NCBI GenBank assembly: GCA_013400115.1 | Contig: VXBP01008523.1 | Location: forward strand, 517,350-581,349 | Length of the DNA stretch: 64,000 bases | Source of the DNA: Rhinopomastus cyanomelas | Taxonomy: Eukaryota; Chordata; Aves; Bucerotiformes; Rhinopomastidae | Direction: 5' to 3' | In this document: positions 12,754-24,800 of the stretch, in pieces | How positions within the stretch are numbered: position 1 is the stretch's first letter | Layout: each line of letters starts with the position of its first letter | Made by a program: the position numbers and the translations under genes | Notes under the pieces: generated by a model | What the model was told of the DNA's origin: nothing | Seen by the model: only the letters and a program-made list of their open reading frames with translations | The model's database searches: none

Positions 12754-12797
12754 NGGTGACGATTTTATCCTCACCCGCCCCGACTTCCAGCTCCTCC

Positions 12798-12829
12798 GTT
12801 TCCCAACGCAGCGGTCGCGTTGGGTAAAC
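12798..12829. repeat. Inverted repeat (hairpin-capable)
   Basis: Arms GTTTCCCAACGC and GCGTTGGGTAAAC flank seven bases; the inner eight bases CCCAACGC/GCGTTGGG pair perfectly. It lies upstream of PALM exon 1, between two assembly gaps. A further CGTTGGGAAA copy follows about 40 bases on. Confidence 0.7.
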
Positions 12830-12880
12830 TGACACAGGAAAACCCCAGCCGGGCCGGTGCCGTTGGGAAATGGGCGAGGA

Positions 12881-12941
12881 NNNNNNNNNNNNNNNNNNNN
12901 NNNNNNNNNNNNNNNNNNNNNNNNNNNNNNNNNNNNNNNNN
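12881..12941. other. Assembly gap (61 N)
   Basis: Run of 61 undetermined bases in a very GC-rich region upstream of PALM exon 1. Sequence of the PALM promoter or 5' UTR may be missing here. Confidence 0.99.
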
Positions 12942-13406
12942 CTATAGCCCCCCCGGTGCACCCCGCCCTGGTACATCCCCCCCTCCAATCCAGTTCACCT
13001 CCACCCCATCCCAGTACACCCCCATCTCAGCGTCATGCACACCACGCTGAGGGGGCTCCTCTTGCCCGCAGCACCATCCCAGAGCCGGGAAGGGGGTGTC
13101 TCTGGACCGGCGATGGGTCCCGGCACAGCAACGCTCCTGTGAGACCCACAGCCACCCAGTCACGCTGGCCCATCCCCTTTGCCCTGCTGACCTCAGAAGC
13201 AGAGGGGTCTCACCCTGCAGAGCCCGAGACCCCAGAGCCGTCAGCATTGGAATGGGGAGCTGCTCCGCATCCTTTCCCTTCCCTGCTCTTCCCCGCCACC
13301 GAAGTAAAAGGCTGCTGCCAGGACCCTTCCTCCACAACCCCCAACCATTGCACAAGGCAGCAACACCCCGAGAGGAGGAAGCAGGGGGGAGATACCCACC
13401 CCGAGC

Positions 13407-13413
13407 TATTTAA
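13407..13413 (+). promoter_or_regulatory. TATA-like box of PRSS57
   Basis: TATTTAA lies 46 bases upstream of the PRSS57 start codon at 13460. A start site about 30 bases downstream would leave a 5' UTR of roughly 20 bases. A TATA promoter fits a tightly tissue-restricted granule protease gene, unlike the CpG-type promoters of the neighbours. Assigned by position and motif only. Confidence 0.55.
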
Positions 13414-13459
13414 TCCCCCCCCCCAGTCACCCACCGGCAGAGCCCCACTCCACACCAGT

Positions 13460-15209
13460 ATGGCTGCGGCTGGGCTTTTCGTCCTCATCCTGCTCCCAGC
13501 ACTGGCCCCAGCAGGTAAGCGGGGCTCAGGGCGGCTGCGAGGTGGGAGCGCTGCGATGCAGGGTGGGGAGGTCTGTTCTGCCATCCCCCAGCCCTCCCGG
13601 GACTCTCCCTGACACCCACGGGTGACACTGGGATGTCTCACACAGCCACGGGTGGGACTGGCACAGAGCTGTCCCTAGAACACCCCCCCCACCCGCAGCA
13701 CCCAGTGACCTCCCGCAACCCTTCCAAAGGCACCCAGGGGAGCGGCATCATTGGCGGCAAGGAGGTAGTCCCCCACTCCCGACCCTTCATGGCCTCCATC
13801 CAGCTGGACGGGCAGCATGTCTGCGGGGGCTTCCTGGTGTGGCCCCGGTGGGTGATGACTGCTGCCCACTGCCTCGTGCCCAGGTGAGACCCTCCCCCTC
13901 CCCGGACCGTCCTTCGGAGAGAGCCCCTCATCCCAGGAGGGTCAGGTAGTCCCCTTGCAGCCTTCCTCACCCGCCCCGCCGGCCCCATCCCCACCTATAG
14001 TAGCCCCCACTGACCCCCACCCAACAGGAGCAGCCCCGCGGTGCGGGTCGTGCTGGGTGCCCACAGGCTGGAGGAGCCCGAGGGCACTCAACAGTTCTTC
14101 GCGGTCACGGAGTCCATCGCCCATCCCCGCTACAGCCCCAGCTCCACTGACAACGACATCCGCCTGCTCAGAGTGAGGACCGGGGTGGGGTCCTGGGGTG
14201 TCCGGGCCAGGGGGAGTCCTGGGCACCTGCCGGCTGGGCGCTGAAGAGTGCGGAAGGGACTCAGGGCGCAGAGGGAGGCGCCGGGCGAGCTGAGCCGTCA
14301 GTAGGTGTCAGTGTCCTCCGGGGGAGCAGGGGACAGGGCTGTGGCCGCAGCTGGCAACGAGCCTCTAGAGCAGACAGGGACCAGTGCAGAGGGGCTGGTC
14401 GGTTGGGGACAGCCTCTGGAAAGAGAAGGGTAGGGCATGAGTAGGACTTGGTGGGGTCAGGGGTTGATGGAGTTTAGGGGTTGATGGGGTTAGGGATGTG
14501 ATGGGGTCAGGGGTTTGATGGGGTCAGGAGTTTGATGGGGTCGGGGGTGTGATGGGGTTGGATTGTGATGGGGTCAGGGGTTGATGCAATCAGGGGTGTG
14601 ATGGGGTTAGGACACCCAGGTAGGACAGCTTGGGGAGGGGGTTTCAGTGAAGCCACCCACTCCCCCATCTCCCCGTTCAGCTGAACCGGTCGGCCGTGCT
14701 GAACCAGTTTGTGCAGCGCATCCGCCTGCCCTCACCCCACATCGACCTTAAACCCGGCACCGTCTGCTCTGTGGTGGGCTGGGGGGACACAACCAACTAT
14801 GGCGACCGGCCCGCGGCACTGATGGAGACCCCCACCACCATCGTCAAGCGCCGCCTGTGCCGGACACTCTGGAGGGGCAAAGTGTCCCCCAACATGCTGT
14901 GTGGGGCCAGCACCAACGCCACGCTGCAGGGGGTCTGCGCTGTGAGTGCCCCCGGACCCTCCGCCCCAGTCCAGACAGCCCTCTGCCAAGACACCCACTG
15001 ACCTCCCCCCCACCCCCTTCGCTTTCTAGGGTGATTCTGGGGGACCCCTGATCTTCCAGAAGAAGGTTTATGGCATCGTCTCATTCTCTGGGGCGAGGTG
15101 TGGGGACCGGCGGTACCCCGACATCTACACCAAGATCTCCAACTACATCGACTGGGTCCACCGGACCATGAGAGGATGGGGGCGGCACAAGGGACGGCCG
15201 AAGCCCTGA
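13460..15209 (+). CDS. PRSS57: Serine protease 57 (neutrophil serine protease 4 type)
   Basis: Trypsin-fold (S1A) protease expected in leukocyte granules. Five exons: 13460-13514, 13646-13883, 14028-14172, 14681-14941 and 15030-15209, giving 292 aa. The exon pattern is that of granule serine proteases, with His, Asp and Ser on exons 2, 3 and 5. Residues 1-18 are a hydrophobic signal peptide. Activation would occur before IIGG at residue 53. The triad is H93 (TAAHC), D141 (DNDI) and S236 (GDSGGPL). The segment after IIGG (KEVVPHSRPFMAS, then GQHVCGGFL) closely resembles mammalian PRSS57. The S1 base position equivalent to 189 is Gly and position 190 is Val, while SFSG and the PDIYT aspartate (226) are kept, as in NSP4. 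The propeptide, about 34 residues and rich in His/Pro, is long for this family. A granule protease paralogue is the only real alternative; position between PALM and FSTL3 supports PRSS57. Confidence 0.92.
14450..14611. repeat. G-rich minisatellite in PRSS57 intron 3
   Basis: About nine degenerate copies of a 17-20 bp unit like TGATGGGGTCAGGGGTT. It fills part of the intron between the Asp exon and exon 4. G-runs on one strand make G-quadruplex formation possible. Confidence 0.85.
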
Positions 15210-15435
15210 TTAGGGGTGCGAGTGGGTCTCTTGGGCAGAGAGGGAGAAATCCCCAGGAGGGGTGAAGAGATCCAGAAGTCCTAGGTCCTCCCAGCTCTGG
15301 GGGAATTGGGGTGATGCTCCTCAACCCAGGTCTCCTGCTCTGCCTATTGATGAGGGGGGCTACATCCCCCTGGGCTGCACAAGAAGCCCCCAACACCCCA
15401 AAGGGCCTCTTGCAGCAGCAGCATCTACCTTCCTC

Positions 15436-15441
15436 AATAAA
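15436..15441 (+). terminator. Poly(A) signal of PRSS57
   Basis: AATAAA 227 bases after the PRSS57 stop codon, followed by a T-rich segment (CGCTTTTCTTCTG). It would define a 3' UTR of about 250 bases. Confidence 0.75.
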
Positions 15442-17534
15442 CTCTCGGTCCCAGCCCTCTGACCGGTCGCTTTTCTTCTGCCCACCCTGCTCCCCCTTTA
15501 TAGGGGGCTACAACCTCCAGTTCTGGGGCCGGAAGCAGCTCCAGGGACCCTCAGCCATCCCACTCCTGCCCATCCTTCCCTTGCTCCTGCCCCAGAGATG
15601 TGGTGGGGAGACCGAAACTCAGCCCGAACCCCTCTTGCCCTGGCAACCAGGGGGGAGTTTGCCCCCGGGGCTGCTGAGCCCAGTGCGAGGGGATGTGGGG
15701 CTGATTGGTGATCTCATCCCACCCCACCTCATCCCATTCCACCCCATCCCACCCCACCCCATCCCATCCCACCCTGTCTCATCCCAAACCATCAACCCCA
15801 CCCAGTCTCACCCCATCCCACCCCACTCCCTCCCCACCCCACTGCAGGACCCCCCAAACAGAGGAACCACAGACTCCCCCCAGGGGCAGACTGTCTCTGT
15901 CTGCCCTCTGCACTGGCATCGCCCCAGGGAGGCTGTTGGCAGCCTCACCCACTGCCCTGGCACCCACGGGTGCTTGCACTACTGGGACTTGGGTGGTCCA
16001 GGGGGCTGTGGGGTGGGGGACTGCCCAGGGTGGGGGGCTGCCCCTGCCAACTGGGGCAATGTGCACTGCACTGCTGCTGGTCTCAGCTGGCACTGGCACC
16101 AGTGCTGTCCTGGCACTGTGGGTGCCTCTGGGGACAGACCCAGCAGCTCCTAGCTGTTCATCTGCAGCTGCTGGCGCAGGGCACCCCTGGGGGCAGCCAC
16201 TCTCCCAGCCCGGGGGTCCCACAGCAGCCACAGACTCTGCCCAGGCCATAGTGCCACCCTTCGGTGCCAAGGCCAAGGTCAGGCCAGGGTGCCAAGGGGT
16301 CCCCAGAGATCCTCCACAGCTCTGCACCCCCTGGTCCCGGTGCTGGGTGCCAGAGGCTCTTCCCCACAGGACACTGCCCCATAAAGTACCCACTGTGGGG
16401 CTTTTATGGGGTCAGCTGAGGGCACCTCGAGGGCACCCAGCAGGGAACAGATCCTGCCCTGCTCCAAGGGAGACTCCTGCCCCTCTAGGGTGCCAGCAGT
16501 GGGACAGACCCCCCAGGGTGCCAGGCAGGGTGCCAGCCCGAGGCTCTCCGTGCGCTGCCAACGCCTGTCCCAGCTCGTCCCGGACCACCCAAAACCACTG
16601 GGAAGGAGCTGCCTGACTCAGGGCTGGGGCTGGGAGCTGAAACCTCCCGCTCACCAGTGGCTGCTGGCAGCCCTGGCACAGCCAGTGGCCTGGGCCTGGC
16701 ACAGGACATCGCTCCGGGGGGGTGAACCCCGTGGCAATGGGGCAGGCGGGAGGTGATAGGGTGCCCGGGAGAGCCCAGAGACTAGGGCCACTCCCCTGCT
16801 CTGCATGGCAAATGCTGGCACCAGGGACAGTCCTCGACAGTGCTTGGGCAGCTCAGGCCAGCCCCAAAAGCGGGGGTCAGAGGGGAGCATTGCTGAGCTG
16901 GGTGGCAGAGGGGGGGCTGCAGGGTGCCCCTCCCTGGCAGCGGTGCCCGGCTGGGCTCAGGGCGAGGTGCCCAGGTTCACCCCAGGCTGCAATCCGGGCT
17001 GGACCCTGCGCGATGCCCGGCACCGAGGGGGCTGTGGGCACTGGGTGCCAGCTGGGAGTGATGGGCTGGATGGGCCTGGGGGTCACAGCTGGGGTCAGCG
17101 TGACCCCTTGAGCTGCTGCTGCTCTCGGGGTCATCCTGGAGCTCTTCCATGTATGGGGGGGGGCTGCATGGTTCTGGCTCCCAGCACTGGGGACCCAGCA
17201 GAGGGGTCCCAGCTGCAGCAGAGCTGGCGGGGCCAAGCCGCAGCCGCCCGGGAAGGGCCGCGACATCAGGAGCCAATTAGGGCCGGGATTGTTTTGCGAA
17301 ATCCCAAACCCTTCACGGCACAGCCCGATATTGGGAACAGATTCATCCGCATCGCCGCCCGCTCCTCCCTGCTCCCCCCGCCTCGAGATCCCGCTGGGAG
17401 GGGGGCCTCACTCCCTGGCGGCTGCTGGGGGCTCCCCCACCCACATCCCTCTGTACCCACACCTACCCCAACCCCCTAAATCCACAGACCCCCCCCCATG
17501 ACCCTAGAACCTGCCGAGCAGAATGGGACCCGTG
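15442..17534. other. Intergenic stretch PRSS57-FSTL3
   Basis: Region between two convergent genes. It contains a CCCAT-type simple repeat (15711-15842) and otherwise GC-rich unique-looking sequence. Several open frames (for example 15705-16616) come from repeat and GC-rich composition and have no recognisable domain. No gene seen. Confidence 0.6.
15711..15842. repeat. CCCAT/CCCAC simple repeat
   Basis: Degenerate pentamer repeat (ATCCCACCCCACCTCATCCC and similar), cytosine-rich on the plus strand, downstream of PRSS57. Confidence 0.9.
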
Positions 17535-17552
17535 GTGCCACTGATGGAATCA

Positions 17553-17579
17553 TTTAATTCATTAATTAATACTTTTAAT
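17553..17579 (-). terminator. Candidate FSTL3 poly(A) signals
   Basis: Two ATTAAA hexamers on the minus strand within an AT-rich patch, about 1.25 kb past the FSTL3 stop codon. No better signal was noticed closer to the stop. Confidence 0.45.
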
Positions 17580-17819
17580 TAAGTTGTAAGGTGGCTGCCA
17601 AACGCCCCTGGCAACCCCCAGCGGGGACTGCTGCGACCCCACAGCGCTGCCGGGGGCGCAGGGGCCAGAGTACAAAAATAGAAACCAGGGCATCTGTCTT
17701 TATAATAGAGAGGGGATTTGTAGGGGGGGGGAGCGCCTCAGGGTCTGGGTGAGGGGGTATTTACAGGGGTGAACCGAGAATAAATACAGATGTGCCATGG
17801 GGGCAGGGACACACACAGT

Positions 17820-17834
17820 GGGGGGGGGGGGGGG
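17820..17834 (+). repeat. Poly-G run (15 G)
   Basis: Fifteen consecutive G on the plus strand, C on the FSTL3 transcript strand. Length is likely to be uncertain in the assembly. Confidence 0.95.
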
Positions 17835-18818
17835 ACACAGGGGAGTGCTCAGAGGGCTGCGAGAGGGGCGATGGCTGTGCTCGGCGCTGCCTCGGAAGGC
17901 GGGTGGGAAGCTGGTCTGAACCGAGCTGGGGAAACCTCAACTCCAGCCTGGTTCAGCAGCCCTGAAGCTGGAGGAGAGGGGACCTTTCTCACAGAGAGCC
18001 AGTTGCCATCCCAGGTACAGATCACTCTTCTACAGAATCAATCGATCACCTTCAAACTGCACCCAGACCGTCTGTAGCTGTGGACGAGTTGATGCCTCAG
18101 ATCACCCTGCACAAGCACTGTTTTCATATAAAACACTTGATCTGCAAAAATGTGCAGGGATGGAGGTGACCGAGGCTTAGAAGTGTTTGTGTGCAGCTGA
18201 TTCCACATCAAGTTGTCTAGAGAATCAGGGTGAGGGCAGAGATGGGTTTTGCAGAAGTAGCTTGACCGTGTAGGAATTATTTCCCATACAGTCCTTTATA
18301 GGGATCTCTCTTTCCCCACAGAAGTGGTCTGTGCAGAGAGCTGGTGCTTTACAGACAGAAATGTTTCTGTTTAACTTTGGGGGGCTGAAAAATTCCCTCC
18401 CTGTCTCCCATCCCACTTGCAGTGGGGACTGAAGCCCTTTGGGGCCAGTGAAGCAGCTGATTCCCTTTAGACCAGCCCCCAGAGCAGCGACAACTAACCC
18501 TACAATCAACCACCAACCCAGGAGACATCAGGGCGGTTCAAGCCATGGAGCACCAGCACCCTCCCCCTGCACAGCAGCAGGTACTGGTCACCCAGAGCCG
18601 AAGCAGTGGGTCCCGCCGCGTTCCGGGGTGGGAAGGGTGGGTGGGAGCCCCCTGCCCTGCTCCCAGTGGGCAGAACTGAGCACAGACATCCCCCCGCCCC
18701 GGGGGGCTGCTTATCCTACAGAGGTATAAATAGGGGTTTCTCTCAATAAATACTGGGTGCGGGGTCTGTACAGGATCCGCGTTAATGCCCCTGTGCGCCG
18801 AGCCCTGCGGGACGGCCG

Positions 18819-21800
18819 TCACACGTAGTTCTCCTCCGCGTCGTCCGCCTGCGCCGAGAACCTGCCCCCGGCTGCGGGAGAGAGGGGAGAAGCCGTGATG
18901 GGGGGACAGCGGGCTGAGGGGTCCTGGCGTGAGCCTGGGGATGGGCAGAGTGAGGCTGGACAGGAGGACAAAGTCCTGGAGTCTGAGGGTTGGGGGAACA
19001 GACTGTCCCATCCGAGGTCACGGTGAATGGGGCTCTGGGCAACCTGGGCTGGGGAGTGGTTGTGCCCTGTTGGGTGCGGGGGGATTGGACTGGATGCCTT
19101 CTGGGGGTCTCTTCCAGCCCTGTGAGTCTGTGATTCTATGGTTCTGTGACCCCAGATGGGCAACTTGAGACCCACCCAGTGCTAGTCCAGGAGCCAAGGT
19201 GGCTGCCTGTGCCTGGCTGTCACTGGTGAGGGATGGCCCTGCTCACTGCCAGGAGGATTGGACAGGATGCCCTTTGGGGATCCAACCCAACACATTAGAT
19301 GGTTCTATGACTGTGAGGGGTGACTGGGTGGCTCTGGGGATCCCCCACCCACCATCCCCACTCACCTGAGCAGCTGCCGTAGTGGCGGACGCCGATGGAG
19401 CGGCCACGGTGGCAGGTGGCCCGACGGAGGTGGCAGGCTGATGGGTAGGTGACATTGTTGTTACCGCAAAGGGCCCGGTCCAGGCTGGTGGGCTCAGGGC
19501 AGGGGGCCGTGCGGCACATCACACAGTGGGCACTGCCCGTCTGGTCCACGACGCAGGTGTGGGTGCCCGGGCACACCACGCTGGAGCAGGACTCTGCGGG
19601 GAAGGACACCGGGGAGCGGGGGACACGGGTGAGAGGGGGAGATGGGCAAGGTAGAAGAGATGGGGAAAGGGGTCCTCTTTCCACGGCTGCTTGAGCCAGA
19701 GAGCCCCGGGCACGTGCAGCTCTTTGGGACAGAAGAAACAGCCTGAAGTTGCCCCAGGGGAGGGTGATGTTGGCAGTCAGGAGAAATCTCTTCCCTGACA
19801 GAGGGGTCAGTGGTTGGAACAGGCTGCCCAGGGAGGGGGAGTTCAAACACCAAGGAGCTGTGGCCCTGGGGAGCTGGGTTTAGTGGGCAGGGTGGGGTTG
19901 GGGTTACGGTTGGACTGGGTGAGCTTGGAGGGTGCTTCCAGCCCCTGTGTTTCTGAGGTGACAGAACAGTCAGGGGATGGAGGCTCCCGCATTCCCAGGG
20001 ACAGGAGGCAGCGAGGACCGCTGTCCTAGGACCATGTTGGCCACATAGCCCCAGTTGGATCCTCTTCATACCAGAGAGCCGACAGCCAGCTGTGGCTCTG
20101 AGAATGTGGGGCTGAGCCTGGTGGGACCTGGCAGCAGCCAGTGGCCCCATGCAGGTGCCTTGGCTGCTGTGGCTGGGCCAGCAGCCACCACCCGCCCCAG
20201 CTGAGCAAAGGGCAGGGTCACCCTGGATGTGGCCCAGCCCTGCACATGAGGGTGGACGGAGCCATCAGAGGCAGGACCAGGCTCCGGGCAGAGGTGGAGA
20301 CCCATGCACCCCCAAATCCCATAGCCAAATGGGGTCTGTGCTGCATGCCAACCCCACGGGCCCTGGCACAGTGCTGTGAGGGCACAGAGGATCCCCCAGT
20401 GCTCCTGGGACACCATCAGCACTCCCCAGCAACGTCCTCCTGCCTTCCTCCCGCCGCCTGCCCGAGTGGATGGGATTGGAAGGCGGTTTGGCACCGCAGC
20501 CCCCAGTGCCTGCCCCCCAGTGCCTGCCCCCCAGTCCCTGTGCAGCCCAGAGCTCGACGGGGGAACTCGCTCCAGAGAGGGGGGGCTGCCGAGAAAAACC
20601 AGAGTCATTCTGACAGCTCTTGGCAGCAGCCGCTCTGCTGCTCTTCAACAAAACAACCCAAAACCGGGCCCTGGTGTCTCTGAGATTTTAGGGACTGCAG
20701 GTTCCTCAGCCCTCGGCGGCTGGGCTGAGCCCCATCGCACCGACAGGGCACACTGGCCAGGGTGATGCCAAGCGATGAGGTTGCCCCATGGGCTGGGGAT
20801 GCTCAGCCTTCCCAGCTAGTCCCATCCAGCAGGAGAACCACCGGGGACAGGGGTGGGAAGGAGTGAAACGGGACTGCACCTACTCTTGCATTTGCCCTGG
20901 TACATCACTTCGAGGTCGGGGTGGTCCCTGCACTTGGCCGTCAGCAGGTCGCACTCGTCACGGTAGGTGTAGCCGTCGGAGCCGCAGACCTGCAGCTTGC
21001 GGGGCAGGCTGGAGCAGTCCGGGGCGCAGGCACATTGAGGTCGTCCGTGCTTCATCTTACAGACCTTGTCGGGGCCACACACCACCCCCTCGCAGCTGTC
21101 TGGAGGGACAGAGCAGCAGCAGGTCAGGACGTGGCACCACGACGGGAAGGTCCGTCCTGGCTGGCACCGTGCGGGGGGCGGGGGTCACCCTCAGCCTCCG
21201 AGACCTAGAATGTCTGTCGGGTCCCCCCCAGGCACCAGCGCGGAGCTGCCCCAGCAGTATCGGGGTCTGCCCAGCTCCGCCGAGGAGCTGGAGCCCTGCG
21301 AGGATCCTCCAGCGCCTGCCCCAGCCCTCTGCGCAGCACCAGCTCAGCCTTTCCATGGGTTTATTTTTTCTTGGAAAGGAGGACGCTTTGTTTTTCCGGT
21401 GCAGAGAGGAAAAAAAGGGAAGGGAAAGGAAAGAAGGAGAAAGGGAAGAGGAGAAAAATGGAAGGAAAAAGAAAAAGCTTTTAAAAAACAAAAAAAAAAG
21501 CAACCAGCCTCCGCAGGATCCCCTCCACTCCCCCTGCAGAAGGATCCGGGCACGGGGGCGATGCCGCTGCAGCAGACAATAGCCAGCCCTGTTCCGCTCG
21601 GGGCCCTCCGTGACTTGAACGCGAGCGGGACGCAGCAGATCCCCCAGACAGGGCCAGGCTTTGTCCCCCCACAGGTCGCCTCCCGGCCAGCGGGGCCGGG
21701 CTCAGAGGGTCCCGCTCCGCGGGAGCACTGGGGCCACCCCTGCGTGCGAGAAGAGGCGAGGGCGGCCGCGTCCAGACCCCAGTGGGGATGAGGGAGCTGG

Positions 21801-24800
21801 AGAGCCCTCACCCCAGAAGCCCCTCTGTCCCTCGCCGGGGTGTGGGCAGCGCCGGGCGGGCTCGGGGATGCCTCTGGGGGTAGGAACCCGGCAGGACACC
21901 GGGTGAAGGGTGGGCAGGAGCCAGACCCCTCCTGAGCTGGGGATTCACCCCAAGCAGGCGGGATTGCCTCAGACAGGGTGTGTGCGGGGCCGTCGGGAGG
22001 CACCGAGGGGGATTTCCCTGAGAGAGACTGTGGGGTCACTGTGGGAGACAGCGAGGGGGAAATTCCCCGTCTGCCTGGTCCTGCTCTCCCCGGGGGGAAA
22101 GTCCCCGGTGGAAGACAGTTTCCCGGTTTGCTCCCTGATTTCCATAGCTGGAACCAGCCCCTTCCAGGGAAGGGGAGAGCAGCACGATGAGCCCTGGCAG
22201 CATCTTTGGGGAAGGGCGCAGGGGTGAGACCCCGGCAGAGAGTGAGGTGACCCCACACCCCAGGAGAACCCTCATCACCCCTCTGCTCCAGGTTGTGGGG
22301 TCCATCTGTACTGACCATCTCAGCAGGGGATGGAAGCAGTTGGACAATCAAGCCGTGACCCTGACCCCACAGTGCAGCTCTCCCTCCTTCCTCAGGTCCC
22401 TGCGGGGGACACCATGTCCCCAGCAGCTGGAGCCAGGAATTCCTTGTCCCCACTGGAGACCCATTGGGAACCCCGGGGGTCTGGCCAGCACCTTCCTGCG
22501 GGGCTGTCTGTCCTGGCTGCAGCCCTATCCCAGAGTAACCTCTCCCATCCCTCAGGCTCAGCTCAGCCTCCCTCTTCCAAGGCCTCCAGCTCTCTGGAGC
22601 TCGGTGGGGAGCAGCACTGGCTCCATCTGGATGGGACAGGGCCTTTCTGCAGGCTGAGTCGCACAAGCTCTCCAGTGGCTTCAGCAGAGGTCCTGCTGCC
22701 AGACCCCAATGCTCCCCACGAGCCCCCTCACTGCATCCCCCAGAAGGGAGGGTAAAGCCTTGGGGTGAGGCTGCCCATCCCCTTCAGGAATGGGGGATCC
22801 GAGTTCCACACCAGCCTCTGAGGAGGGTCCTGGTGCTCCTGGCACTGCCAAGCAAGGCAAATCCCATGGGGGGACACTGGGTATGATGCCAGGACCAAGG
22901 TTGTGGGTGCAGCCTCCAGCCCTGCCGAGATGGGGTGGCAGCACCAGGGGGGTGCAGAGGGGCTGGGAGAAGGAGTTTTGTTCAGAACCTTCCCCCCCTC
23001 ATTTGAAGCAAATAACACCGTGACCTTCCCCAGCCCTGCCCCTGCCCACTGTGGTCAGCAGGTCCCCAGCTCGTTCTCACGCGGCCACGCAAGTGCGGCT
23101 GGGGGAATCGGCATTGCCGGCCAGTGCCAAAACATCTGGCGGGGCTGGAACTCACAGCTGGAGAGTTTCCACTGGTGGAACTGCCCGTTACATAAAACCA
23201 TCTCCTTCACGGGCTGGGAGGGGAAAAGGGGGAGCGAAGGGGAAGAAATGGATCTTTTTTTTCCCCTCAGAAAACAGAAGTTTCCCTCTGAGCTGCTCCA
23301 GCCAGGGCTAGGTACGTGGGAGGCCCCAGCAGAGCCCAGTTGACTGGGGAACTGGGAGCGCCAGCTCAGCTCCTCATGGCTGGGGTGCCCAGCCAAGGGC
23401 CAGGTCACACATCCCACCCCACAGGGAGAACCACCTCCCCACACAGGAGTGGAGAGCTGAGGGGGGGGGTTGAGCCTGTCCCGAGAGCCCTGACCCCGTG
23501 GCAGCCCCTGTCCCCAGGCTGCGGGAACATAGGCTCTGCGGGGTCCCAGAGCCCAGACACATCACTGCTGCTTCACTCAATGCTGTGGGCTCTGAGCATC
23601 CTCCTAGAACAGAGCTCAACCCCACAAAAGCCTGCACCCCAGAGCCACACTCACCTTTGCAGGGGTGGCAGGTCACCAGCCCCAGGAAGCCCAGCAGACT
23701 GATCTTGTTGCCTGGGTAGCTGTAGTTGGACCAGGCCACATCCACATTGCCGTTGGCACAACATTCCTCCCACGTCACCCCTGTCTTCAGGATCATGGTG
23801 CACTTGGCTTCCTTCCCCTGCTGCAGCCAGCAGATCCCTCCTGTGGGGAGGGTGGAAGTTGAGGGGACCCCCAGGGCAGAACTGCAGCTGTCCCGGAGCA
23901 GGTGCCCCCATGTCCCTGGCACAGTGTGGCAGCTCTGTGCCCACACTGCCGCCGCAACTCCCTGGCAGGGCAGCTCCTTTGGCCAACAGGCTCCAGATGT
24001 GATGCTCTGGGAGATGCCCAGACAGCGGGATAGGAACTGGGCTCCCAACCCACTCCCCTGCTCTCCCTCCCATCTGGACCCCACAACAGGGACACTTCAG
24101 CCTGGGGAGGATGAGCAGAGCAGGGCCCGAGTGTGACAATGCCGCAGGGGCTGGATCCCCCACATTTGCCAGTGGCCCCACAGCAGGGACTGGGTCTGTC
24201 CCAGACACCCAGAGCCTCTGTGAGGAGCATCAGAGCTGTGGCTGGGGAACAGGCACTGGGCACAGCCCTTGGGACAGGGCCAGCCCCACGGCATCGGATC
24301 CCTCTGAGTCAAAAGGCTGTTTGTTCCTTAACCCCACGAGCGAGGATCAGTTAGATTTTCCTTTCTCTCGTGAGTGACTCCTTTGCAATTTCCGCCCCTG
24401 CAGAGCAGCCTCCTCTGACGCTGTTGGGGTTTGGGCTCTCGTTAGCTGCTGCGCCGGAGCTTTGCTAAACGGGGAAAGATGGGAGCAAGGGATGGGGGAA
24501 GGGATGGGATCCTGCAGCTGCTCCCCTCCAAAACAGGGATCCACCCTACCCCAAAGCAGAGCCAGCACCTGCCTGGGACCCTGGGGTGACCCTTCTCTCC
24601 CTCCTAGCACATGTGGCTCCCAGTCGAGGGGCAGCAGCCACAGATGAGCAAACCCCTGACTACAGGAACCAGCAGCCTGGACCTCTCTGGCAGCATCAGT
24701 TGGGCCAAGACCCTTCTGTCATCAGTGGGTTTGTCCTGCGCAGATTGGTCTCATTGCTCTTCCAAGCCCTGATTTCCCCCACAACACCCCGTGGCCCCAC

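Larger units (their letters stand above)
12727..13406. other. PALM-PRSS57 spacer with assembly gap
   Basis: Presumed upstream region of PALM (transcribed leftward) and of PRSS57 (rightward). It holds a single N at 12754, a 61-N gap at 12881-12941, GC-rich sequence and an inverted repeat at 12798-12829. I see no coding exon. Confidence 0.7.
17535..18818 (-). other. FSTL3: Probable FSTL3 3' UTR
   Basis: Downstream of the FSTL3 stop codon in transcript sense. It is less GC-rich than its surroundings and ends with two ATTAAA hexamers on the minus strand (17574-17579 and 17553-17558), candidate poly(A) signals. Three UAUUUAU-type AU-rich elements (minus strand of 18745-18752, 18725-18732 and 17779-17786) fit an unstable signalling-factor mRNA. 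A plus-strand poly-G run (17820-17834) lies inside. The extent is inferred from these signals, with no transcript to confirm it. Confidence 0.5.

Noticed and set aside
15705..16616. Plus-strand open frame of 303 codons after PRSS57
   Set aside because: Its first third is the CCCAT simple repeat; the rest has no recognisable protein feature.
21344..22666. Minus-strand open frame of 440 codons in FSTL3 intron 2
   Set aside because: Starts in the homopurine/poly-A region and is low-complexity Pro/Ser/Gly with no family resemblance; not a hidden exon.
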